From Shiella aurantiaca (GTDB lineage: Bacteria > Bacteroidota > Bacteroidia > Cytophagales > Cyclobacteriaceae), in NCBI GenBank assembly GCA_030412945.1, contig JAUHJS010000002.1, positions 322,022 to 386,021 of the forward strand: DNA of 64,000 nt. Direction: 5' to 3'. A program made the translations under genes and the position numbers. The notes beneath the pieces are model-generated. The model had not been told where the DNA came from. It made no database searches and saw nothing but the letters and a program-made list of their open reading frames with translations. Each line of letters begins with the position of its first letter. The stretch's first letter is position 1. Positions 26,436 to 36,777 of the stretch are shown here, one piece after another.

Positions 26436-26920
26436 AAGATGATGCTTTGGAGAAGGGGGATTCCGATTCAAGGAATGATATCCTAAAGGGACAGGTGGAG
26501 AAAGCCTTAAATGAGATGTCTCCAGAGAGTCGGGTAGTAATAAAAGAACTAATCCACGAATCCCACCACAGTGCGTCCTCATTTAGTGGTCCAATTCCTC
26601 CTCCTGAACTATTGAAGGGCTATAATGAAGTTGTGAAAGATGGAGCTGAAAGAATACTTCAAATGGCGGAGAAACAGTCAAACCATAGGATACAGTTAGA
26701 GAATCATGCTGTTAGAGAAGAATTAAAACAGAGTAGACTTGGTCAGATTTTCGGGTTTACACTTGGCTTGATAGGGATGTTGCTTGCTTCAGCCTTAGCT
26801 TTTTATGGACATGAAACAATTGCGGGGATTTTCGGAACAACAACTATTATCGGCCTTGTAACCGTTTTTGTTATTGGAAAAAAGAGTCAACAGAACGAGT
26901 TGTCGGAAAAAAATAAATAA
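26432..26920 (+). CDS. DUF2335-type membrane protein
   Basis: This 162-residue protein has a charged, coil-prone N-terminal half, the family motif FSGPIPPPELLKGYNE and a helix AERILQMAEKQSNHRIQLE. Two membrane helices lie at the C-terminus (FGFTLGLIGMLLASALAFYG and a second near 132-150). This matches the DUF2335 family of predicted membrane proteins, frequent in accessory and prophage regions and without known function. It forms an ATGA-overlapped pair with the preceding 78-residue gene. GC content is visibly lower than in the flanking TlpA-like and atp genes. The pair is flanked downstream by the shared terminator at 26947-26980. Confidence 0.78.
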   Translation: MKDDALEKGDSDSRNDILKGQVEKALNEMSPESRVVIKELIHESHHSASSFSGPIPPPELLKGYNEVVKDGAERILQMAEKQSNHRIQLENHAVREELKQSRLGQIFGFTLGLIGMLLASALAFYGHETIAGIFGTTTIIGLVTVFVIGKKSQQNELSEKNK

Positions 26921-26946
26921 ACCCAACTTTTTTCTTGAAGGCATAA

Positions 26947-26980
26947 AAAAGCCTCGCCAGTTTTCACTAGCGAGGCTTTT
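26947..26980. terminator. Bidirectional terminator between DUF2335 cassette and atpC
   Basis: An 11-bp perfect stem AAAAGCCTCGC/GCGAGGCTTTT with a 12-base loop lies 18 bases beyond the atpC stop on the minus strand and 26 bases beyond the DUF2335 stop on the plus strand. T-tracts flank it in both directions. Confidence 0.85.
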
Positions 26981-26998
26981 CTTTTTGTCTTGTATAGC

Positions 26999-27244
26999 TT
27001 AGGCGCTAGCCGATTCGGCCAGAACGGTAATCTTATTTTTAAGTACCTCTACCACCCCGCCATCTACGCTCAAGGTATGCTCACCACTTTTGTTGCGATA
27101 AGTAACCGGTCCTTTGCCCAATGCACTGATCAAAGGAGCGTGGTCGTTCAGGATTTGAAAAGAACCTTCGCTACCGGGGAAGATGGCTGATTCCACTTCG
27201 CCTTCAAATACTTTTTTGTCCGGAGTGATTATCTCTAGGTACAT
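26999..27244 (-). CDS. atpC: ATP synthase epsilon subunit (short form)
   Basis: This central-stalk subunit couples F1 to the c ring. At 81 residues it consists of only the N-terminal beta-sandwich (LEIITPDKKVFEGEVES, PGSEGSFQILNDHAPL, VDGGVVEVLKNKITVL). The C-terminal helical hairpin that inhibits ATP hydrolysis in other bacteria is missing; short forms are usual in Bacteroidota. It follows atpD with a 47-base gap, and the other F1 and Fo genes are not in this window. Confidence 0.96.
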   Translation of the reverse strand: MYLEIITPDKKVFEGEVESAIFPGSEGSFQILNDHAPLISALGKGPVTYRNKSGEHTLSVDGGVVEVLKNKITVLAESASA

Positions 27245-27291
27245 ATTGGTAATGGGTTAAAAAGCCGGCAATTGCTCACCGGCTTATCAAA

Positions 27292-28800
<1,509 letters not shown>

Positions 28801-28843
28801 TTAATGAATTGAATATCTGATTATGCGTGTGATTTTCAGTGTG

Positions 28844-28874
28844 CAAAAGTAATCGTTAAAAGTTTGAAAGCAAA
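28844..28874 (-). promoter_or_regulatory. Promoter of atpDC (TTTG-N19-TACTTTTG)
   Basis: On the minus strand the -33 element TTTG (28874-28871) and -7 element TACTTTTG (28851-28844) are separated by 19 bases. The leader to the atpD ATG would be about 40 bases. Confidence 0.6.
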
Positions 28875-28920
28875 ACCTGATATTGAATTTTCCAAACAAG
28901 CTCATTTTTAGCCTTCTAGC

Positions 28921-30141
28921 TTACGAATGGCTTTTCAGGATTATGCGGAATGTTGTACCTGTATCTGGGTGGGATTCCTTCACGAAAATTTTGCCTTTGT
29001 GGTAATTTTCGATAATCCTTTTGGCTAAAGTAAGGCCTAGCCCCCATCCTCTTTTTTTGGTGGTAAAGCCCGGTTGAAAGATTTGTTTCTGCTTCGATTT
29101 GGGTATGCCCTTGCCATTGTCTTTGATATCTACAATGATTTGACTCTCAGTACTCCGACTAATGCTGATGTCGATTTTTCCCGTGCCGCTCATGGCATCT
29201 ACTGCGTTTTTGCAGATGTTTTCTATCACCCAATCGAACAGGGGTTTATTGATGGAGGCCATCAGGTGGGTATCGTGGGTATGGATTTCAATCTGAACTT
29301 TAGAGGAAATCCTCTTTCCTAGGTAATCTACAATGGAGCGAATAATGGCATACACGTTTTCTTGCTTCAGCACTGGAATGGAGCCTATGCTGGAGAAGCG
29401 GGAGGTGATGGTTTCCAGTTTGTGAATGTCCTTATTGATTTCATCAATCATCGGGTCATCTTTCAGGCCCTCGTGGGTTTTGAGGTATTCGTACCAAGCC
29501 ATAAGGGAGGAAAGGGGAGTGCCCAACTGATGGGCCGTTTCTTTGGCTAAGCCCACCCACACGCGGTTTTGCTCTGCTCTTCGCGAATAATTGAAGGCGA
29601 GGTATACTAAAAAGGCAAAAACTCCAATTACCGAAAGCTGCACATAAGGATAATATTTGAGCTGATAAATCAACCGAGAGTTTTTATAGAATACATATTG
29701 ATTTCCGTATTCTGTGCCATCTGGCCCCCGCCAGGTAATTAATATAGGTTGGTATTCCGCCCGCATGGCCTCCATTTCCCTCAAAAGGAAGTCTTCTCGC
29801 TCTTGTGGTGCTAGGTTTTCAGGAATATCTACATTACGGACTACCGATGGCCTGAAGTCTTCATCGGTAAGGATTACGGGGATGGAGTTGTTTTGAATTA
29901 AAATTTCTTGGTTAAGAAAGTTAAGGTTGTCGTTGGTGTTTTCATTGGCCATATACTCTATGGTTTTGGCATAGAGGGCAATCAGGCGTTCTTCACGTTC
30001 TTTTAGGCTTTTAACTAAAGAGTTGGTATATACGATGGAGGCAATACTAATCACAAAGGCCATCAGCAAGGCCAAGCTTTTCATAACCGACTTGCTTTCG
30101 TACAAATCGGAAATGCCCACTTCTTTTAAGGATTTCTTCAT
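28921..30141 (-). CDS. Membrane histidine kinase
   Basis: This 406-residue protein has an N-terminal membrane helix (~21-42), an extracytoplasmic domain of ~120 residues and a second helix (~167-185). The dimerisation domain has phosphoacceptor His204 in KETAHQLGTPLSSL. The HATPase has ENICKNAVDAM, DIKDNGKGIPK and GLGLTLAKRI. The H-box with GTPL places it in the NtrB/HPK4-like group common in Bacteroidota. No response regulator is adjacent. It probably shares a transcript with the membrane protein gene just upstream (30165-30794, gap 23 bases). Confidence 0.92.
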   Translation of the reverse strand: MKKSLKEVGISDLYESKSVMKSLALLMAFVISIASIVYTNSLVKSLKEREERLIALYAKTIEYMANENTNDNLNFLNQEILIQNNSIPVILTDEDFRPSVVRNVDIPENLAPQEREDFLLREMEAMRAEYQPILITWRGPDGTEYGNQYVFYKNSRLIYQLKYYPYVQLSVIGVFAFLVYLAFNYSRRAEQNRVWVGLAKETAHQLGTPLSSLMAWYEYLKTHEGLKDDPMIDEINKDIHKLETITSRFSSIGSIPVLKQENVYAIIRSIVDYLGKRISSKVQIEIHTHDTHLMASINKPLFDWVIENICKNAVDAMSGTGKIDISISRSTESQIIVDIKDNGKGIPKSKQKQIFQPGFTTKKRGWGLGLTLAKRIIENYHKGKIFVKESHPDTGTTFRIILKSHS

Positions 30142-30164
30142 GCCCTATTTTTAGAAGGAAAAAA

Positions 30165-30794
30165 TTACTTAAAAACAATCAGAAAAAACAACAGCCAGAG
30201 CATAAGTCCCACTACATAACTTCCCATCACGATTAAATATGCCCTGTTTTTTATCTTAGGGGTAAAATGCTGAATTCCCTTGGCCAGTAAAAACCAATAT
30301 GCCAGTTCAAATAGGTTTAGGGTTTTTAGCGGATAGTAATAACGCTCATCAATCTGTGTCCAGTCGGTGAGTTGAAGCAGGGAAAAGGGATAAAAAGCCT
30401 TTACCTCCCAAATGCTGGGGTCTGTTTCAAAAAACGTAAACCACCCAATCTTTAGTAGCTCAGGAATAAAGAAAACCAGTTCGCTGGCCATCACCACCGA
30501 CCAAGTATTACCAAAGCTGAATTTATGGCCAAACATAAAGCAGCCCGTCCACAGCACAAATGCTATAAGTAGGAACTTCCAAGCATAGAAGAACGGAATG
30601 GTCACGTACTGAATAAAATTAGTCAGGTGAAAGGCTTGGTTGCGGCCTTGCGCTTCCATGATTTCAAAAGCGGCAATTTCGCTTTCGATAAAACTTTTTT
30701 TCAAAAGCAGTACGAGGAAGGTGAGTAAGCAAATAGCTACAAAAAACAGGCGTTTGTCGGCTTCAAATAAGCCTTGCCAAGGAGAAGCTTGCAT
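30165..30794 (-). CDS. Polytopic membrane protein of unknown function
   Basis: This 209-residue protein has about five membrane helices (~18-33, ~62-86, ~98-115, ~160-172, ~185-207). The layout of WKFLLIAFVLWTGCFMFGHKFSFGNTWSVV resembles Yip1-like integral membrane proteins, but I do not recognise a defined family. It precedes a histidine kinase in the same orientation and might be part of its sensing. No signal peptide or catalytic motif is seen. Confidence 0.7.
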   Translation of the reverse strand: MQASPWQGLFEADKRLFFVAICLLTFLVLLLKKSFIESEIAAFEIMEAQGRNQAFHLTNFIQYVTIPFFYAWKFLLIAFVLWTGCFMFGHKFSFGNTWSVVMASELVFFIPELLKIGWFTFFETDPSIWEVKAFYPFSLLQLTDWTQIDERYYYPLKTLNLFELAYWFLLAKGIQHFTPKIKNRAYLIVMGSYVVGLMLWLLFFLIVFK

Positions 30795-30851
30795 AGGTAT
30801 TTGTATGGAATGTAGGTTTGGCTTGCCAGATAAAATGTATCTTGCACGGTA

Positions 30852-30881
30852 TTTGTCTCGTTAGGGAGAACAATACCTTTG
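30852..30881 (+). promoter_or_regulatory. Promoter TTTG-N18-TACCTTTG of the TPR gene
   Basis: The -33 element TTTG at 30852-30855 and the -7 element TACCTTTG at 30874-30881 are separated by 18 bases. The ATG at 30889 lies 7 bases after the -7 element, so the mRNA is probably leaderless. Confidence 0.7.
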
Positions 30882-30888
30882 TGTAAAT

Positions 30889-32052
30889 ATGAGTAAAAGA
30901 ATTATTTTAATCGGATTATTAGTACTTCTTTTTGCACCCCTGTGGGCGCAGTACAGCGAAAGTCCCTATTTGTTGGACAATATCCGTTTACAGTTCGAGG
31001 TGACCGATGGGGTGAATAACCTCTACAATTTTGAGTTTGCCAAAGCCGAAAAGGAGTTTAACTACATCCGTTTTCGTTATCCCAATCATCCCTTGCCCTA
31101 CTTTCTTCTGGGCCTGAGTAATTGGTGGAAGATAGCCCCTAATGTGGACGATAAATCTTTCGATAAGCCCTTCCTTGCCTATATGGATACCGTTATCGAC
31201 AAGGCCGAAAAGATGTTTGATGCCAATGAGAACGACATCGAGGCGGCCTTTTTCTTAGCCGCGGCTTATGGTTTTAAAGGGCGTTTGCTTTCTGAGCGCA
31301 GCTCATGGACCAGTGCCGCTTGGGCGGGTAAAAACTCCTTGCAGTACCTCAAGGTTAGCCGCGACCAGGGAAGTATCAGTCCGGAATTTGTCTTTGGCGA
31401 TGCCTTGTTTAATTACTACGCCATCTGGATTCCCGAGAATTATCCCTACCTCAAGCCTTTGGTCAACATGTTTCCCGAAGGCAATAAGGAAAAAGGACTG
31501 GAGCAGTTGATTTATGTGTCCAACAATACCTTCTATACTCGCACCGAGGCCCAAGCGTTCTTGATGCGCATATATGCCGATGAAGGGCAAAATGCCAAAG
31601 CTTTGCAAGTGTCGGGCTATTTGGCGGAGACCTTTCCCGATAACCCCTATTTTGCGCGCTACTATGCCCGCTTGCTGTACATGAATGGCCGTTACCGCGA
31701 TTCGGAGCGCGTATCTTTGGACATAATTCAGAAAATTGATAGCGGCCAATATGGCTACGAGGCCACCAGTGGGCGCTATGCCGCTTTTTTTCTAGGGCAG
31801 ATTTATGAGGCCTACCAGCAGTACGACCTAGCCAAGCAATATTACATTCGGGCTGTCTCCTTTGGAGAGGAGATTGAAGCGCAGGAAACGGGCTATTACC
31901 TGTATTCCTTGCTGCACTTGGGCATGATTTCAGAAAAACAAAAAGATACCGAGGCGGCCAAAAAGTATTACAAACTGGTGAAGAAATATGCCAAGCGTAA
32001 GCATCCCGCCCATGAAAAGGCCAATGCCTATTTGAAAAGTAAAAACCTGTAA
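30889..32052 (+). CDS. Exported TPR-repeat protein
   Basis: This 387-residue protein has a signal peptide ending APLWAQ. Helical repeats include FEFAKAEKEFNYIRFRYPNHPL, IYADEGQNAKALQVSGYLAE, YEAYQQYDLAKQYYIRAV and a final SEKQKDTEAAKKYYKLVKKY, consistent with tetratricopeptide repeats that bind proteins. Function is unknown; the family is common in Bacteroidota envelopes. It is followed after 2 bases by a polytopic membrane protein gene, probably its operon partner. Confidence 0.85.
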   Translation: MSKRIILIGLLVLLFAPLWAQYSESPYLLDNIRLQFEVTDGVNNLYNFEFAKAEKEFNYIRFRYPNHPLPYFLLGLSNWWKIAPNVDDKSFDKPFLAYMDTVIDKAEKMFDANENDIEAAFFLAAAYGFKGRLLSERSSWTSAAWAGKNSLQYLKVSRDQGSISPEFVFGDALFNYYAIWIPENYPYLKPLVNMFPEGNKEKGLEQLIYVSNNTFYTRTEAQAFLMRIYADEGQNAKALQVSGYLAETFPDNPYFARYYARLLYMNGRYRDSERVSLDIIQKIDSGQYGYEATSGRYAAFFLGQIYEAYQQYDLAKQYYIRAVSFGEEIEAQETGYYLYSLLHLGMISEKQKDTEAAKKYYKLVKKYAKRKHPAHEKANAYLKSKNL

Positions 32053-32054
32053 GC

Positions 32055-33392
32055 TTGACTAGCCAAGACCTCATCGTTACGCCCCTGCTTTTGCTGCTCG
32101 TGTATTTCGGGGCTTGGTTTCTGCGTCCCTACCTCAGCGATGAACTTACCAAGCGGTACTTTTTACCAGCCCTTACGGTAAAAATAATAGGAGCCTTGGC
32201 CGTGGGGCTTATTTATCAGTTTTACTATGGCGGTGGCGATACCTTTAACTTTTACTATTATGGTACTAAGCATGTGTATGCGGCCTTTCAGGATAGCCTG
32301 ATTACCGGATTCAAAATGCTTATAGCCCATGGTGAATACGAACCCGATACCTACCGCTATGCCTCGCGCATCTTTTGGTTTCGCGACCCTTCTTCCTATT
32401 TCGTGATCAAGGTGGCTTCGCTCTTTGCCTTTTTTACTTTCAATACCTATTCGGCCATTGCGGTATGCTTCGCGGTATTCAGCTTTACAGGATTGTGGGC
32501 TTTTTATAAAGCCTTTTATTATTTCTTTCCAGCCTTGCACAAGCAGCTGGCTTTTGCCATTTTATTTGTTCCTTCTGTCTTTTTTTGGGGTTCGGGCTTA
32601 TTGAAAGATACGCTTACGCTTGGGGCGCTGGGCTGGATGGTCTGGGGAGTAATGAACCTATTTTTTGCCAAAAGAAAGTACCTGATAAGCATTCTACTGG
32701 TGGCTATTAGCGCCTATATTATTGGAAAAGTAAAAGTCTATATCCTGCTTTCCATCCTTCCGGCCCTGCTGGTATGGGTGATTTGGGACAAGCGAAATGC
32801 CATTGCCAATGCCACTTTGCGCAGACTGGTAGGGCCTGTGTTGCTAGTAGTCGGCTTTGTGTTTGGCTATGTGATCATGCAGGTGGTGGTAGATGAAAAA
32901 AGTAAATATGCCTTAGATAACATTGCCCGCACGGCTCAGATTACCGCTTACGATATCCGCTACTGGACGGGTAAAGATGCTGGCTCCGGCTATACCTTGG
33001 GCGATTTGGATGGCACCTGGCAAAGCATGTTGACGTTGGCGCCAGCGGCCATTAATGTGAGTTTGTATCGGCCCTACCTATGGGAAGTGCGCAATCCCAT
33101 TATGCTTTTGGCAGCTTTGGAAAGCCTTGGGATGTTGCTTTTTACCCTGTGGGTGTGGTATACGGTGGGTTTGGCTACCATGGGGCGCATAATAATGGCC
33201 AAATCAGAGGTGCTTTTCTGCTTTAGTTTCTCCCTGATTTTTGCTTTTGCAGTAGGTGTTTCTACCTATAATTTCGGGAGTTTGGTGCGGTATAAAATCC
33301 CTTTGATTCCCTTTTACCTGATAGCTCTTTTCCTCATTCAGTTTTATGCAAACAGGCCGAGGAAATCGCCCGTACGCGAAACGATGGAGTAG
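32055..33392 (+). CDS. Polytopic membrane protein, possible polysaccharide-related
   Basis: This 445-residue protein has about ten membrane helices and motifs such as GGGDTFNFYYYGTK, RIFWFRDPSSYF, PSVFFWGSGLLKDTLT and a late YNFGSLVRYKIPLIPFY. The layout is like glycosyltransferase- or polymerase-type membrane proteins (loops with aromatic and charged residues), but I cannot place it in a family. The start is a TTG two bases after the TPR gene. Its 3' end overlaps the converging glycosyltransferase by 49 bases. It borders the polysaccharide locus, so a role in glycan assembly is possible. Confidence 0.75.
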   Translation: MTSQDLIVTPLLLLLVYFGAWFLRPYLSDELTKRYFLPALTVKIIGALAVGLIYQFYYGGGDTFNFYYYGTKHVYAAFQDSLITGFKMLIAHGEYEPDTYRYASRIFWFRDPSSYFVIKVASLFAFFTFNTYSAIAVCFAVFSFTGLWAFYKAFYYFFPALHKQLAFAILFVPSVFFWGSGLLKDTLTLGALGWMVWGVMNLFFAKRKYLISILLVAISAYIIGKVKVYILLSILPALLVWVIWDKRNAIANATLRRLVGPVLLVVGFVFGYVIMQVVVDEKSKYALDNIARTAQITAYDIRYWTGKDAGSGYTLGDLDGTWQSMLTLAPAAINVSLYRPYLWEVRNPIMLLAALESLGMLLFTLWVWYTVGLATMGRIIMAKSEVLFCFSFSLIFAFAVGVSTYNFGSLVRYKIPLIPFYLIALFLIQFYANRPRKSPVRETME

Positions 33393-34414
33393 TGTCGCTT
33401 TACTTGTTCACGCCCCTTTTGACCCATTTCTTTTCGTAATTCGGGCTGAGTAAGTAAGCGGCCAAGCGTATCGAGCCATTCTTGCTCGCTGGAACATAGA
33501 AATCCGCTTTCCCCATTGCTAAGAATCGTTCTGTTAGCGCCCACATCCGAAGCCACCGCAGGGATTTCCAAGGCCATATATTGTAAGGCTTTAAAGCCGC
33601 ATTTTCCTTTACTCCATGCATCATCGGGCAGGGGCATGATGCCAATGTCGAATTGGGCCAAATCTTGAATTTCGCTTTCCTTGCGCCAAGGGATAAAACG
33701 CAAAGACGGAAAGGCTTTTTCCGGAGGACGATTAGCAATCACCCACAATTCAAAGGGATGTTGAACATAGAGTTTTTCAAGCACAGGCCACAACAGATAG
33801 AGGTGTTTCAGGGTGCTGTGTGTGCCCGTCCACCCAATGCGCAGCGGATGGTGTTTGCTAGTTTTAAGTGGAGGAATATGTTCTTTCTCCGTATCTAAGG
33901 TGGTGGGCATGAAAAAAGCTTTAGCACCGTGCTGCTCAGCAAATTTGCAGAGGTAGGCATTGCCCGCGCTCACTTTATAGCTCCAACTGCAAATCTGCGC
34001 CACTTTTTTGTGCCATTTCAGGCGAAGGAGCAAGCCACTTAGGTCACCTTCATCGGCCATCCAAATGGCATCATCGAAGTCGTAAATGATTTTCTTGCGC
34101 AATAGTTTCGCAATAATCCATTCAAAAACGGGCGGTCCTAAAGGACTCAGTTCACGGTGAATAAATACATAGTGACAATCTGATAAGCGGAACAATACCG
34201 CCATTCTTCTCAAAAAGCCCATCAGTACATGAAAAGCCTTGGCAGGAGCTTTTTCCTTCTGGTAGAGCACTTGCCAACCTTTTTCGCTCAAGAAGGACTG
34301 AAAGCGCCACGCTATCCCTACCTCTTGCAAAAGCGGAAGGTATTGCTCGAAGCGGAAACGCTGCGAGGGAGCATGGTGCAAAGGGTAAGGCGCCAGAAAG
34401 TAGACTTTTTTCAC
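33344..34414 (-). CDS. GT4-like glycosyltransferase
   Basis: This protein of about 356 residues has the GT-B fold. The N-terminal part has YFLAPYPLHHAPSQRFRFEQYL, and the C-terminal nucleotide-sugar domain has RIGWTGTHSTLKHL, FDIGIMPLPDDAW, KCGFKALQYMALEIPAVASDVG and GESGFLC, all typical of family 4 retaining enzymes. The start is uncertain: GTG 34414 fits the conserved KKVYFLAP N-terminus, while TTG 34456 would add 14 residues. It faces away from gmd and overlaps the convergent membrane protein gene by 49 bases. It probably acts in the same surface-glycan pathway. Confidence 0.85.
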   Translation of the reverse strand: MKKVYFLAPYPLHHAPSQRFRFEQYLPLLQEVGIAWRFQSFLSEKGWQVLYQKEKAPAKAFHVLMGFLRRMAVLFRLSDCHYVFIHRELSPLGPPVFEWIIAKLLRKKIIYDFDDAIWMADEGDLSGLLLRLKWHKKVAQICSWSYKVSAGNAYLCKFAEQHGAKAFFMPTTLDTEKEHIPPLKTSKHHPLRIGWTGTHSTLKHLYLLWPVLEKLYVQHPFELWVIANRPPEKAFPSLRFIPWRKESEIQDLAQFDIGIMPLPDDAWSKGKCGFKALQYMALEIPAVASDVGANRTILSNGESGFLCSSEQEWLDTLGRLLTQPELRKEMGQKGREQVKRHYSIVSRTGDFLGLFA

Positions 34415-34505
34415 GGGGGCAAGATACACAAAGCCGAGGGAAATTGGTAAAGACAAACATGGCTGGCTAAAGCGCTGTTTTTTCTTCTCTTTTCAATAAA
34501 TCCAC

Positions 34506-34513
34506 TACCTTTG
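34506..34513 (+). promoter_or_regulatory. -7 element TACCTTTG of gmd
   Basis: This exact TAnnTTTG match ends 4 bases before the gmd ATG at 34518, pointing to a leaderless mRNA. A convincing -33 TTTG is not seen. Confidence 0.6.
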
Positions 34514-34517
34514 CGGT

Positions 34518-35630
34518 ATGGGAAAAAAAGCATTGATAACAGGCATTACCGGACAAGATGGTGCCTATTTGAGCGAGTTGTTATTGGCCAAAGGCTATGA
34601 AGTGCATGGAATTAAGCGCAGAAGCTCTTTGATCAATACCGAACGCATCGACCACCTGTATCAGGATCCGCATGTGGAAAACTATCGCTTTCGCCTACAT
34701 TATGGGGATTTGTCGGACTCGTCCAACATTACCCGTATTATTCAAGATGTACAGCCCGATGAGATTTATAACCTCGGAGCTATGTCGCATGTAAAAGTTA
34801 GTTTTGAAGAACCGGAATATACAGCCAATGTCGATGGTATAGGTACGCTTCGCATATTGGAAGCCATTCGCCTGCTGGGTTTGGGCCAGAAAACCCGCTT
34901 TTATCAAGCCAGTACTTCCGAGTTATATGGTTTGGTGCAGGAAATTCCACAAAAAGAAACTACCCCTTTTTACCCGCGTTCCCCGTATGCCGTAGCCAAG
35001 CTGTATGCCTATTGGATAACGGTCAACTACCGCGAAGCCTATAATATGTATGCCTGCAATGGCATTTTGTTCAATCACGAAAGTCCGCTTAGGGGCGAAA
35101 CTTTTGTGACGCGTAAAATCACCCGCGGGGTAGCCCGTATTGCTCTTGGTCTGCAAGACCGACTTTATGTGGGGAATTTGGATGCCAAGCGTGATTGGGG
35201 CCATGCCAAAGATTATGTAGAAGCCATGTGGCGGATGCTGCAACAGGATAAAGCAGAAGATTTTGTGGTAGCCACCGGAGAAACTACCTCTGTGCGCGAT
35301 TTTGTAAAAATGGCCTTTGAGGAGGTCGGTATTATTGTAAGCTTCCGTGGGAAAGGAGAGGAGGAAGTAGCTGTGGTAGAAGAAGTGCTAAAAGAGTGCG
35401 CTGTAGAAATCGGACATACGGTATTGGCCATAGATCCTCGCTATTACCGCCCTACTGAGGTAGATTTATTGATAGGTGATGCCAGCAAAGCAAAGGAAAA
35501 GCTTGGATGGGCGCCTCGATATACCCTTTCCGAATTGGTGAAAGAAATGATGGAAGCCGATATGGAGCTGTTTCGCAAAGACCTCTACTTAAAAGAAGGG
35601 GGACATAAAATTAATTCCTATAACGAATAA
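34518..35630 (+). CDS. gmd: GDP-mannose 4,6-dehydratase
   Basis: The enzyme turns GDP-D-mannose into GDP-4-keto-6-deoxymannose, the first step to GDP-L-fucose. It is an extended short-chain dehydrogenase of 370 residues with the NADP motif [26 protein letters not shown] and the catalytic YxxxK in [12 protein letters not shown] (Tyr157, Lys161). The family motif [16 protein letters not shown] is complete. It is the first gene of the surface-polysaccharide operon, followed by fcl after a 188-base spacer with repeats. Confidence 0.97.
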   Translation: MGKKALITGITGQDGAYLSELLLAKGYEVHGIKRRSSLINTERIDHLYQDPHVENYRFRLHYGDLSDSSNITRIIQDVQPDEIYNLGAMSHVKVSFEEPEYTANVDGIGTLRILEAIRLLGLGQKTRFYQASTSELYGLVQEIPQKETTPFYPRSPYAVAKLYAYWITVNYREAYNMYACNGILFNHESPLRGETFVTRKITRGVARIALGLQDRLYVGNLDAKRDWGHAKDYVEAMWRMLQQDKAEDFVVATGETTSVRDFVKMAFEEVGIIVSFRGKGEEEVAVVEEVLKECAVEIGHTVLAIDPRYYRPTEVDLLIGDASKAKEKLGWAPRYTLSELVKEMMEADMELFRKDLYLKEGGHKINSYNE

Positions 35631-35658
35631 TTAGTTGATGGTTGTTAGTTGACGGTTG
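35631..35658 (+). repeat. Tandem 14-bp repeat after gmd
   Basis: TTAGTTGATGGTTG and TTAGTTGACGGTTG are direct neighbours and differ at one base. They begin straight after the gmd stop. A related 18-mer occurs after panB at 58390-58407. The rest of the gmd-fcl spacer (to 35818) contains degenerate CTTAGCGG-type repeat sequence near 35738-35755 and no gene. Confidence 0.65.
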
Positions 35659-35818
35659 TGCCATAGGTATCCCTTTGGGAATGGACTAGAGTTTAGTTAT
35701 TTAATGATATGCCTTCGTTGTTAAATGAAAAACTCTTAGCGGCTTAGCGAGGCAAATCAATAAACTTCATGGAGCAGCTAGAGGCCAAAAGCTAATGGCT
35801 AATAGCTAGTAATAACAT

Positions 35819-36745
35819 ATGGAAAAACATTCAAAAATATACATTGCTGGGCATAGGGGTATGGTAGGTTCTGCTATCTATCGTAGGCTTAGTTCCTTGG
35901 GCTATCAACAACTGATTACCCGCACCAGTGCGGAACTCGACCTCCGCGATGGAGCAGCCGTAGCCCAGTTTTTTGCCCAGGAAAAACCCGAGTACGTCTT
36001 TTTGGCAGCCGCCAAAGTAGGAGGGATTCTGGCCAATAATACCTATCGTGCTGAATTTCTGTACGATAACCTGATGATACAGAATCATGTCATCCATCAG
36101 GCCTACCTGCACAAAGTAAAAAAGCTGCTTTTTTTGGGTAGTTCCTGTATTTATCCTAAACTTGCTCCACAACCACTAAAGGAAGAATACCTGCTCACAG
36201 GGCCTTTAGAAGAAACCAATGAGCCCTATGCTATCGCAAAAATTGCTGGAATTAAGCTTTGCGATGCGTATAGAAGTCAATTTGGTTGTAACTTTATATC
36301 CGCTATGCCAACCAACCTCTATGGGCCGAATGATAATTACGACCTGCAAAAATCCCATGTTATTCCTGCATTATTGCGTAAATTTCATGAGGCAAAAGTT
36401 TCAGGGAGTCCAACAGTAGAGGTTTGGGGCACGGGCACACCCCTTCGCGAATTCCTACATGTGGATGACTTGGCGGAGGCGTGCCTTTTTTTGATGGAAA
36501 ACTACAGCGAAGCCGGGCAAGTAAACGTGGGAATTGGGGAAGACTTGAGCATCAAAGCACTGGCCGGACTCATTGCCCAAATTGTAGGTTTTCAAGGAGA
36601 TATCCACTTTGACACCAGCAAGCCCGATGGCACACCACGCAAGCTGATGGACGTTTCAAAAATCCATGCTATGGGATGGAAGCACCGTATCTCCCTTGAA
36701 GAAGGACTTAAAAAAGTATATGCCGATATGCAGGAAAAGTGGTAA
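35819..36745 (+). CDS. fcl: GDP-L-fucose synthase
   Basis: This epimerase-reductase makes GDP-L-fucose from the Gmd product with NADPH. The 308-residue SDR protein has the NADP motif AGHRGMVGSAI, FLGSSCIYPK and the catalytic YxxxK in EPYAIAKIAG (Tyr137, Lys141), then NLYGPNDNYD. Together with gmd it shows that the glycan made here probably contains L-fucose or a derivative. The Wzm-like permease gene starts 32 bases downstream. Confidence 0.97.
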   Translation: MEKHSKIYIAGHRGMVGSAIYRRLSSLGYQQLITRTSAELDLRDGAAVAQFFAQEKPEYVFLAAAKVGGILANNTYRAEFLYDNLMIQNHVIHQAYLHKVKKLLFLGSSCIYPKLAPQPLKEEYLLTGPLEETNEPYAIAKIAGIKLCDAYRSQFGCNFISAMPTNLYGPNDNYDLQKSHVIPALLRKFHEAKVSGSPTVEVWGTGTPLREFLHVDDLAEACLFLMENYSEAGQVNVGIGEDLSIKALAGLIAQIVGFQGDIHFDTSKPDGTPRKLMDVSKIHAMGWKHRISLEEGLKKVYADMQEKW

Positions 36746-36777
36746 TGATACCGCCTCCTACTACCTGCTCTTAATTT

